A DNA stretch of 18,461 nt from Methanobacteriota archaeon (GTDB taxonomy: Archaea; Methanobacteriota; Methanobacteria; Methanobacteriales; Methanobacteriaceae). Within the stretch, counting starts at the first letter, position 1. Every line of letters starts with the position of its first letter. The stretch lies in the NCBI GenBank assembly GCA_023436175.1, contig JAEZKE010000109.1, forward strand, positions 1 to 18,461, read 5' to 3'. The position numbers and the translations under genes are program-made. Positions 1 to 6,174 of this stretch are shown here, piece after piece. Under the pieces are notes generated by a model. It was not told the origin of the DNA and made no database searches. It worked only from the letters and a program-made list of their open reading frames with translations.

Positions 1-18
1 AAATTAAAAGAGTTAACA

Positions 19-549
19 TTGAAAATCATTGGAGAAAGCGAACTCTCCCGAAAAAAGCTTTTAGAAGAAATCAGGAAACAATCAAACATTTCCGATAAGA
101 CGCTAAATGAAATTTTAATGTCATTTCTAAAGGAAGGAATGATATACATAACAGGTTATGATTTTGATGTTTACGACGGCATAAAAAGAATACAATCTAT
201 AAAATCCGATGGCATCATTTTTGGCGTGATAAAGACTGACCCCCTCGACATAAATATACTAATAAATGAATTAGGAAGTAATGACCCTGTAAAAGTAAAA
301 AACGCGTCACATAAACTTAAAGTCATTTTTAGAGGGAAAATGGACGAAATTAAAAACGACAAATCAGAGGATTTAAATATTAATAATAAAACTATGCTTT
401 TTAATAAAATAATTTATTACTTAAATACCCAACCTCAAGACCAAAAAACAGTCCTAAAAAATAAACTAGCATGGAGTTTAAGCAACGAAAAAGGATCAAC
501 ATGCCTGTTAAAAAATCTCATTAATTATATTGAATCCCAGAGTGAATGA
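19..549 (+). CDS. Hypothetical protein, possible winged-helix N-terminus, perhaps partial
   Basis: I do not recognise this 176-residue protein. The reading frame is open to base 1, and the only start in view is TTG at 19 with no clear ribosome binding site, so the gene may begin before the window. Residues about 10-50 read as helix-helix followed by a short beta hairpin (EGMIYITGYDFDVYDG), which would fit a winged-helix domain; this is inference from pattern only. Residues about 80-115 are helical and the C-terminal third is basic and Asn/Lys-rich. There is no signal peptide or membrane segment. The stop codon overlaps an ATG (546-549, ATGA), as in translationally coupled genes, but the frame behind it is broken (see the pseudogene entry). 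It could be a regulator or part of an accessory operon lying mostly upstream. Confidence 0.55.
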   Translation: MKIIGESELSRKKLLEEIRKQSNISDKTLNEILMSFLKEGMIYITGYDFDVYDGIKRIQSIKSDGIIFGVIKTDPLDINILINELGSNDPVKVKNASHKLKVIFRGKMDEIKNDKSEDLNINNKTMLFNKIIYYLNTQPQDQKTVLKNKLAWSLSNEKGSTCLLKNLINYIESQSE

Positions 550-704
550 TATGAACATTCAAAGATTTAAAAATAGAAAATAAGTCACAATATGAGGAAT
601 ATACAAATATAAATGCTCTCTTCAATAAAGAATTTTCTATATTAAATCCTGATTTAAAATAGCGCTGCAAAGAAATTATTGAGATAATAAAAATGTATAC
701 ATGA
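546..704 (+). pseudogene. Possible decayed gene coupled to the upstream ORF
   Basis: Starting from the ATGA overlap with the previous stop, the same frame gives Met-Ile, then TGA (552-554), then about 35 codons of protein-like sequence (including KIENKSQYEEYTNINALFN), then TAG (660-662), then 13 more codons (RCKEIIEIIKMYT) to TGA at 702-704. Two in-frame stops in an otherwise hydrophilic, coding-looking stretch suggest a dead second gene of an operon. In DNA this AT-rich such a frame can also arise by chance, and I recognise no family. Nothing else is visible between 550 and 754. Confidence 0.3.
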
Positions 705-754
705 ACATCTTCAAAGTTAGAGCATAAATATTATTTTCTAATTAACTACAATTA

Positions 755-937
755 TTATGTATTACTTGCTACTGAACCTCTAACACTTTGCGTATCAGTT
801 GCGCTACTAATTGGAAGAGTACTATCAATATACTGTTTGTAAATCAATAATGCAGCTATAGCTATAATGATGACACCACCGAAGAGTAAAATATATTCAG
901 CTGCTCCCTGACCACCTTCATCTTTTAAAAACTCCAT
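755..937 (-). CDS. Class III signal peptide (type IV pilin-like) small protein
   Basis: This 60-residue protein has a short charged N-terminus (MEFLKDEGG), then QGAAEYILLFGGVIIIAIAALLI, then a polar tail rich in Ser and Thr. It matches the archaeal class III signal peptide (DUF361), which the EppA prepilin peptidase cuts between the glycines and the glutamine; the hydrophobic helix then becomes the pilus core. I start at ATG 937 rather than TTG 943, because GGAGGT at 951-946 is 8 nt from the ATG but only 2 nt from the TTG. A good TATA box lies upstream at 991-984. It is a lone gene, without EppA or other pilins beside it. The short tail suggests a minor pilin or a structural pilin needing no large adhesin domain. 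Confidence 0.85.
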   Translation of the reverse strand: MEFLKDEGGQGAAEYILLFGGVIIIAIAALLIYKQYIDSTLPISSATDTQSVRGSVASNT

Positions 938-983
938 ATGCAAATACCTCCATTTATGCCTAATTTATGAATTACTTACATAT

Positions 984-991
984 TATATAAA
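984..991 (-). promoter_or_regulatory. Box A (TATA) promoter element for the pilin gene
   Basis: On the minus strand the sequence reads TTTATATA, a good archaeal box A match. Transcription would start about 25 nt downstream near 959, giving a leader of about 22 nt that carries the GGAGGT ribosome binding site. Confidence 0.5.
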
Positions 992-1139
992 AACTTTGCA
1001 TACAGTATGATTATTAAAGATTTTATTAACATTTCAAACATATTCAAGTTAGAATAAGTTAAAGGAAAGTTAAATGTTTGTTAAATATGAAAATTAATTA
1101 AATTATATTTATAAAATATATTAAGAGGCACTACCAATT

Positions 1140-2282
1140 ATGAAAGTACTTTTTATGACCTGTGGAATAGGCATGGGTCACATTTCTAGAGATATTACCC
1201 TTGCAAAAAGACTTCAAGAAGAAAATATTGATATTACTTTTGCAAGTTACGGTTCTGGCTATGAAATGTTATTGAAATCTAAAAAGTACGAAACAGCCAA
1301 ATTACCCAATATACAGTTTTATGGCGGTGATGGTGAACTTGATATTAAATACACAGCTAAAAAATCAATTGATGTCCCCTTTATTTTTCTTAAAAGTATA
1401 TATCACGAATTTAAAATTATAAAAAAAATTAAACCAGATATTGTAATTGCAGATTCGCATTATTCAGCCCCTATAACATGTAAAATTCTTAAAGTACCAT
1501 GTATTTTGATAACAAACGAATTAACACTTAATTTTGCAGAACTTTATCCTGATGAAAAAATCATTAAATATGCAGAAAATGGACTTAAAATGTTCATCAA
1601 GGGTGTATCAAATCAGTGCAATGATATAATAATTCCAGATATAGAAGATTCCATTGAAATACCTCCTAAATTAAAGGACATTACTACGTTTACTGGTCCT
1701 TTCCTTAAAAGGAATCTCTCCGAAATTGAAGATAAAAAAGAACTTAGAAAAAAGTTAGGTTTCCATACAAATGATAAAATAGTTCTTGTTACTGTTGGAG
1801 GAAGTACATTTGGAAAAAAATTAATCAAACTCGTGATCAATTCTGCAAAATGGATAGACTGTGATAAAATAGTAATAGTAACAGGGCCTCAAATAGCCTC
1901 TGATTTTATAGCAAACTGCGATAAAATAATAAAAAAACAATTTTTAGAAGATATTATGGAATGGATGAAAATTTCAGATGTCGTAATAAGCCTTGCAGGC
2001 CATAATACTACCATGGAGTTGGCTTCGTTAGGTATTCCAAATATACTTGTACCTATTGACAATCACTCCGAACAGATTAAAAATGCTTTAAACATGAAAA
2101 AATATGGAATATCTCTAATAAGGACAGTAAATAAATTAAATCCCAAAGAATTTGCAGATGATATAAACAATATTCTATATAATGAAAATTTAAAGCGGAA
2201 AGCAGAAATTGTTAAAGAAGAATTTTTTAAATATAATGGAAAAGAAAATGCAACAAAAATTATTTTAAAATATATAAAATAA
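1140..2282 (+). CDS. GT-B glycosyltransferase, MurG/GT28-like
   Basis: This 380-residue soluble protein has the two Rossmann-like halves of a GT-B glycosyltransferase. The N-terminal half starts MKVLFMTCGIGMGH; the glycine-rich GMGH loop at 11-14 is typical of GT28/MurG-like enzymes. The C-terminal half begins after residue about 205 with IVLVTVGGS (215-222). It carries the nucleotide-sugar site signature AGHNTTMELASLGIPNILVP (286-305) followed by EQ (311-312). The family transfers a sugar from UDP-sugar or a related donor; the acceptor here (lipid, polysaccharide or protein glycan) cannot be told. AAGAGG near 1122 is a plausible ribosome binding site. No glycan-synthesis neighbours are present, so the gene appears single. 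Confidence 0.8.
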   Translation: MKVLFMTCGIGMGHISRDITLAKRLQEENIDITFASYGSGYEMLLKSKKYETAKLPNIQFYGGDGELDIKYTAKKSIDVPFIFLKSIYHEFKIIKKIKPDIVIADSHYSAPITCKILKVPCILITNELTLNFAELYPDEKIIKYAENGLKMFIKGVSNQCNDIIIPDIEDSIEIPPKLKDITTFTGPFLKRNLSEIEDKKELRKKLGFHTNDKIVLVTVGGSTFGKKLIKLVINSAKWIDCDKIVIVTGPQIASDFIANCDKIIKKQFLEDIMEWMKISDVVISLAGHNTTMELASLGIPNILVPIDNHSEQIKNALNMKKYGISLIRTVNKLNPKEFADDINNILYNENLKRKAEIVKEEFFKYNGKENATKIILKYIK

Positions 2283-2515
2283 CTTTTTACATTAATCAAG
2301 ATTATAACTAAAATTCTAAATTAACCAACTATAACAGTAGTTTAATCAAGCAATCTGAGTATTTACGCAATTAAAAACAAAAAGTTTAGAGTTTTTTGGT
2401 TAATTTTAAAGAATTTGATTAAATTTAATTATAAATTTAATAGAATAGAGTAAATAAAAAGATTTTTATTGTAGTAATATTAATTAAAGCTTAGAGTGGG
2501 TATAAAGGGGCTCAT

Positions 2516-2534
2516 CATTATTGTAATAATAATG
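2516..2534. promoter_or_regulatory. Short inverted repeat upstream of the PLD-like gene cluster
   Basis: CATTATT (2516-2522) and AATAATG (2528-2534) form a perfect 7-bp inverted repeat with a 5-nt loop, 32 nt before the start at 2567. The 284-nt gap 2283-2566 otherwise holds AT-rich promoter-like sequence (TTATAAAT near 2429) and no gene. The repeat could be an operator or a leader hairpin, or chance in AT-rich DNA. Confidence 0.25.
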
Positions 2535-2566
2535 AACAAAGAAAAGATATGAGTTGGAGGCATCGA

Positions 2567-3745
2567 ATGATTAATTTAATTATTACAGCTTGTGGGATCT
2601 TGTTAGTAGTTGGGGGATTTTATGCTATGTCTTTTGGATTTTCAACCCCACCAAACCCTTTATTATTTTTTTTAGGACTATTTCTATCCGTTTTAGGAGC
2701 AATACTTGTAATTATGTTTGGAAGTAAGATCGAATCAGGGAATTTAAGTGGAATGAAAATACCTAAAAAAGGTATATCTTCCAAAAATACCGGGAAAATT
2801 GCACCTAAAAACGATAAAAAAGCAGAATCATCGCTGAAAAAGCCAATAATGGCCAAAAAACCGCAGGAAACGGAAAATATTAAAAATAAAATTGCTCAGG
2901 AAGCAGGGAATAACACATCAGAGGACAGGAAACAGATAATTCCACGAAAAATTAATCCCAAACGAGCGCCAAAAAATTTAAGAGAACCAGACACAACCAA
3001 AGGAACATTAAAAGAACCAAAAGTAGTTGGAGCACAACAAAGCAAAAAAGAGTCATTACCAACAGAAAAAAATATTACCTCGACTAACAAAGTACCTGTT
3101 AAAACTCCAAAAGCGGTACAAGAACCCAAAATAAGAAAAAAGGTGAAACCTGTGAGACATACCGTGGATAATGAAGATGAGTTTGTAAAAAACAGATTAA
3201 ACAGGTTAAAAGAAAGTTATATCAAAAATACCAAAGATATAGAAAATCTCATAGAAGAACGTCTGGATTCTTTCAAGGGAACTTTAGATCAAATTAAATC
3301 TGAATCCAAAGATCCAAGCATAATCTGGTCTTTTGACGCTGGTGAGGTACAGGAAACAATGAAAGATACCATTTTAAAAGCAAATAATCGAATATTAATG
3401 ATGTATCCATGGATCCGTAATGTGGATGTAAGTGTCCTTAAAAGATTTATGGAAACAGAAAGTAAAATGATTATACAGGAAGCAAGCCTGGATGATGATG
3501 CATCAGTTGAGCTCATCAAGCTTTTAATGGAAAATAATGTTGAAATAAGAACCATGCCTCATGTCCATACAGTAGCAATTGTATCAGATGAAGATAACGG
3601 TTTAATAATCTCTACCGACCCTATATACGAAAGTTTCGAGGTAGGGGTAATTTATAAAGACCAGAAATCTATTGAAGAAATTGAGAGAATGTTTGAAGAA
3701 GCTTGGGGTCTCTCACAAAACATAGATTTAGGGTTAAATCAATGA
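2567..3745 (+). CDS. Membrane-anchored protein with degenerate PLD-like C-terminal domain
   Basis: The product has 392 residues if started at ATG 2567, which sits 6 nt behind a strong GGAGG (2556-2560); the longer start at 2549 overlaps that site. Two hydrophobic helices (about 3-23 and 32-52) form a hairpin anchor. A long Lys/Pro-rich linker follows (about 55-200), then a charged coiled coil (about 205-240), then a globular domain (about 245-385). That domain resembles the PLD-like module found in TrmB-type proteins: it contains PWIRNVDVSVLKRF and ends with HTVAIVSDEDNGLIISTDP. A catalytic PLD motif would be HxK(x)4D; here the Lys is Val, so catalysis by this route is unlikely and ligand or nucleic-acid binding is more plausible. 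It is the first gene of a run with UPF0173 and the GTPase trio (12-nt gap to the next gene). Confidence 0.7.
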   Translation: MINLIITACGILLVVGGFYAMSFGFSTPPNPLLFFLGLFLSVLGAILVIMFGSKIESGNLSGMKIPKKGISSKNTGKIAPKNDKKAESSLKKPIMAKKPQETENIKNKIAQEAGNNTSEDRKQIIPRKINPKRAPKNLREPDTTKGTLKEPKVVGAQQSKKESLPTEKNITSTNKVPVKTPKAVQEPKIRKKVKPVRHTVDNEDEFVKNRLNRLKESYIKNTKDIENLIEERLDSFKGTLDQIKSESKDPSIIWSFDAGEVQETMKDTILKANNRILMMYPWIRNVDVSVLKRFMETESKMIIQEASLDDDASVELIKLLMENNVEIRTMPHVHTVAIVSDEDNGLIISTDPIYESFEVGVIYKDQKSIEEIERMFEEAWGLSQNIDLGLNQ

Positions 3746-3757
3746 GGGGATGCATTA

Positions 3758-4456
3758 ATGGAAATAAGATGGTTTGGACATTCTGCATTTGAAATAATAT
3801 CTGAAGAAAATTTAAAGATATTAATAGATCCATTTATAAGCAATAATCCTGCTTGTCCAGTTATGGTTGAAGAAATAGACGCAGACATAATATGCGTTAC
3901 CCACGGACACTCCGACCATTTTGGAGATACAATGGAAATAGCAAATAGAACTGGTGCAGTCGTAGTAGGGAATCATGAACATTCGTTATATCTTGCAAAA
4001 CAGGGCTTTGAAGCCATAGGAATGAACATCGGAGGATCAGTTAAAATACACGGCATTAAGATAACCATGGTTAATGCAACCCATTCAGCAGATATGGACT
4101 TTATAGAAGAAATGGGTGTAGGGGGAAGTGCCTGCGGTTATATAATACAGCTTGAAAACGGCAAAAGGATCTACCATTCTGGAGATACGGGTGTTTTTGG
4201 GGATATGAAAGATGTAATAAGGGATATTTATAACCCCCAAATAGCATTAATTCCAATTGGTGATAGATACACCATGGGGCCTTTAGAAGCTTCAATAGCT
4301 GCACAATGGATTAATCCATATGTTGTAATTCCAATGCATTACAATACATTTCCTGTAATCGAGCAGGACCCGGAAGAGTTTGCAAGTAAAGTTGAATCAA
4401 TAAACAAAAAAACGAAGGTTGTTATCCTTGAACCTGGCCAAATATATAAAGAGTGA
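3758..4456 (+). CDS. UPF0173 metal-dependent hydrolase (metallo-beta-lactamase fold)
   Basis: This 232-residue protein has full family length. The binuclear metal site is complete: THGHSDH gives H49, H51, D53 and H54, with further ligands H109 (ATHS), D143 (HSGDTG) and H194 (MHYNTFP). This matches UPF0173/YtkL-like enzymes, a branch of metallo-beta-lactamase hydrolases related to UlaG/RNase Z-type folds whose physiological substrate is generally unknown. It is cytoplasmic, with no signal peptide. A GAGGGG overlapping the previous stop serves as ribosome binding site. The next gene starts 4 nt after its stop, so it is co-transcribed with the Era-like GTPase. Confidence 0.9.
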   Translation: MEIRWFGHSAFEIISEENLKILIDPFISNNPACPVMVEEIDADIICVTHGHSDHFGDTMEIANRTGAVVVGNHEHSLYLAKQGFEAIGMNIGGSVKIHGIKITMVNATHSADMDFIEEMGVGGSACGYIIQLENGKRIYHSGDTGVFGDMKDVIRDIYNPQIALIPIGDRYTMGPLEASIAAQWINPYVVIPMHYNTFPVIEQDPEEFASKVESINKKTKVVILEPGQIYKE

Positions 4457-4460
4457 TAAG

Positions 4461-5081
4461 ATGCCGAACATTTTCAGAAGATTCTTAAATAAACTGCTTG
4501 GAAAAGACAAGAAATTAAAAATAGGACTATATGGTCATCCAAATTCTGGAAAGACCACTTTAGCAAATACAATGACCAATGACTGGATAGGAAAACCTCT
4601 TGGATTATCATCAGAGATTCCACACGAAACAAGGAAAGTTTACCGGCAAGAACGCGTGAGTATAAACCACAATGGAGTAGAACTTGATTTTGATATAATA
4701 GATACTCCAGGAATAGCAACGAAAATAGATTATAAGAATTTTCTGCGGTTTGGTTTATCTGAAGCAGAGGCGAAAGAAAGAGCAAAAGAAGCAACTAAAG
4801 GAATAATAGAAGCTATCAAATGGTTAGATGATGTCACTGGTGTCATTTTAGTTGTAGACGCCACCAAAGACCCACTTACACAGGCCAATATTACCATAAT
4901 CGGGAATTTAGAAGCAAGGAAAATTCCATTTGTAATCGTTGCAAATAAAATAGATCTTCCTGAAGCTACTCCTGAGCGTATAACTGCTGTATTCCCTCAA
5001 CATACTGTAGTGCCTATTTCTGCACTTCACGGTGAAAATACCGAAAACCTTTATGAAGCAATGATTAAAAGGTTCCATTAA
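4461..5081 (+). CDS. Era-like small GTP-binding protein (OapA-type)
   Basis: The 206-residue GTPase has all G motifs: G1 GHPNSGKT (25-32), G3 DTPG (81-84), G4 NKID (162-165) and G5 SAL (187-189). I chose ATG 4461 over an upstream start at 4419, because the longer form would run into the UPF0173 gene and AGTGAT directly before 4461 matches the anti-16S sequence. The family is a euryarchaeal Era/Obg-like GTPase found with the DUF2073 and zinc-ribbon genes that follow. In haloarchaea, as I recall, this trio is called OapA/OapB/OapC (origin-associated proteins) because it lies beside orc1/cdc6. No orc1/cdc6 gene is in this window. Biochemical role is unknown. A 329-bp repeat element separates it from its usual partner. 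Confidence 0.88.
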   Translation: MPNIFRRFLNKLLGKDKKLKIGLYGHPNSGKTTLANTMTNDWIGKPLGLSSEIPHETRKVYRQERVSINHNGVELDFDIIDTPGIATKIDYKNFLRFGLSEAEAKERAKEATKGIIEAIKWLDDVTGVILVVDATKDPLTQANITIIGNLEARKIPFVIVANKIDLPEATPERITAVFPQHTVVPISALHGENTENLYEAMIKRFH

Positions 5082-5410
5082 TTATAGTGAATAACATGTG
5101 AAAATTCCCTCAAAAAATCAATGATTTTTTGGGGCATGGAAAAAATTTCTAATTTTTTCCGGTTGCGAAACATAGCTTCGCAAACATCAAAAATGCTTTG
5201 CATTTTTGAAAGCTATGAATTTTCACGGTTACGGAACTCTCGAAATTCGTAGAATTTCGGAGCACAAAAATCAAAGATTTTTGTTAGCTTCGTTCCGTAA
5301 ACATCACTTTAAACTTGTAAATTTATGCAATATTAGATTTACATGCTTTAAATTAAAAACACGTAAGGAATTATAGTAATTAATCAAAAATATTTGGTTA
5401 TTCACTATAA
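5082..5410. mobile_element. MITE-like element with perfect 14-bp terminal inverted repeats
   Basis: TTATAGTGAATAAC (5082-5095) is repeated exactly in inverse as GTTATTCACTATAA (5397-5410). The interval fills the gap between the GTPase stop (5081) and the ribosome binding site of the DUF2073 gene (5429-5434). Without it, those genes would lie about 31 nt apart, as expected in an operon. There is no open reading frame for a transposase, so it would be non-autonomous. A TA dinucleotide lies within each end (5083-5084 and 5408-5409), which would fit a TA-target duplication of IS630/Tc1-like elements, but this is inference. The interior is packed with nested hairpins (separate entry). Bases 5301-5396 hold only AT-rich sequence, with a 7-bp inverted repeat at 5316-5322/5337-5343. 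Confidence 0.6.
5098..5300. repeat. Nested hairpin cluster A (two enclosed modules)
   Basis: Module 1 is enclosed by GTGAAAATTC (5098-5107) and GAATTTTCAC (5217-5226). Inside it are hairpins 5111-5119/5123-5131, 5138-5147/5151-5160, 5163-5169/5177-5183 and 5187-5196/5200-5209, plus CATAGCT/AGCTATG (5171-5177/5211-5217), which competes with the third. Module 2 is enclosed by TTACGGAAC (5229-5237) and GTTCCGTAA (5292-5300) and holds hairpins 5241-5248/5252-5259 and 5264-5272/5276-5284. Stems are perfect at 7-10 bp, and loops are 3 nt in all but the third. The transcript or single strand could fold as a multi-branched structure. Confidence 0.8.
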
Positions 5411-5441
5411 ATAGGATAATTTCGAATTAGAGGTATCAAAA

Positions 5442-5810
5442 ATGAATGGTTTAAAAATGGATTTTTTATCCTCAAATGCGCTTTCAACTCATACCAGCAT
5501 GGAAAAAATATCAATGATTGTTGAAAGGGTTAAAGGAGGGAATCTGGTAGTCATAGAAGGTGGATTAAGCCCTGAAGAAGAAGCAGAACTTATAGAAACC
5601 ACCATGAGAGAAATTGACATCGAAAATTTCATGGGAATTGACATATACACCCTTGAAAAAGATAAAAAAGCTCTTTTTGGAATTTCAAAGAAGAAAACTG
5701 TCGGACTTACTATAATCGGCCCTGCAAATATTATGAAAAATGTTAATAAACAGTCTAACTTCCTCTCTATGATAGCAAATCTTGGTGATTCTGGTGCATC
5801 TATGCATTAA
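5442..5810 (+). CDS. DUF2073 family protein (OapB-type)
   Basis: This 122-residue soluble protein has the look of the euryarchaeal DUF2073 family, including the segment VERVKGGNLVVIEGGLSPEEEAELI split over residues about 25-50 and a GLTIIGPA strand near 88-95. Function is not known. AGAGGT (5429-5434) stands 7 nt before the ATG. Its end overlaps the next gene by 17 nt, which shows tight coupling to the zinc-ribbon gene. The GTPase gene normally next to it is separated by the inserted repeat element, whose right end lies only 31 nt upstream of the start. Confidence 0.8.
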   Translation: MNGLKMDFLSSNALSTHTSMEKISMIVERVKGGNLVVIEGGLSPEEEAELIETTMREIDIENFMGIDIYTLEKDKKALFGISKKKTVGLTIIGPANIMKNVNKQSNFLSMIANLGDSGASMH

Positions 5811-6099
5811 ATGCGGAGCTCTATTTAAAGGAAAACCAGAAGATATTCTTAAAGGGTGTCCTGAATGCGGCAGCCATTTTTTTGAATATTATAAGGACGA
5901 AACAGAAACTGCAAAAAAAGAAAAACCTCAAGGAGAATCCATTGAAACTGTAATGGTCCATGATCACGGAATTTACGAATTAGATCTCCCTACGCTTTTA
6001 GAAGACGATTCTATAATTGTCTCAGATGAAGAAGGGACATATGTAATTGATATTAACTTTTTATTTAAAAAGAAGATGAATGATAAGAATAATATTTAA
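5794..6099 (+). CDS. Zinc-ribbon protein (OapC-type, DUF2072-like)
   Basis: The product is about 101 residues long if started at GTG 5794, which follows GGTGAT (5784-5789) by 4 nt; a TTG at 5782 is a less likely start. The N-terminus has a rubredoxin-like zinc ribbon: CIKC close to the start and CPEC about 20 residues later. An acidic and Lys-rich linker follows, then a compact C-terminal segment (ELDLPTLLEDDSIIVSDEEG) of the kind that ends this family. It is the third member of the GTPase/DUF2073/zinc-ribbon set and overlaps the DUF2073 gene by 17 nt. A role in nucleic-acid or protein binding would be inference from the ribbon only. Confidence 0.8.
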   Translation: MHLCIKCGALFKGKPEDILKGCPECGSHFFEYYKDETETAKKEKPQGESIETVMVHDHGIYELDLPTLLEDDSIIVSDEEGTYVIDINFLFKKKMNDKNNI

Positions 6100-6174
6100 G
6101 CAAAAATTTATCCTGACCTATTTTCTTTAAATTTATTCAAATTATTCACCAATCCCTATAATTTATTATAATAT

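Noticed and set aside
660..662. In-frame TAG as pyrrolysine codon
   Set aside because: A TGA also interrupts the frame, and Methanobacteriales are not known to use pyrrolysine; decay is simpler.
5098..5300. CRISPR array
   Set aside because: No constant direct repeat with unique spacers of even length; the units are inverted repeats of differing sequence, and no cas gene is present.
5082..5441. Replication origin, given the origin-associated naming of the neighbouring gene trio
   Set aside because: No orc1/cdc6 gene in the window and no repeated ORB-like motif seen; the inverted repeats differ from one another and fit a folded mobile element better.
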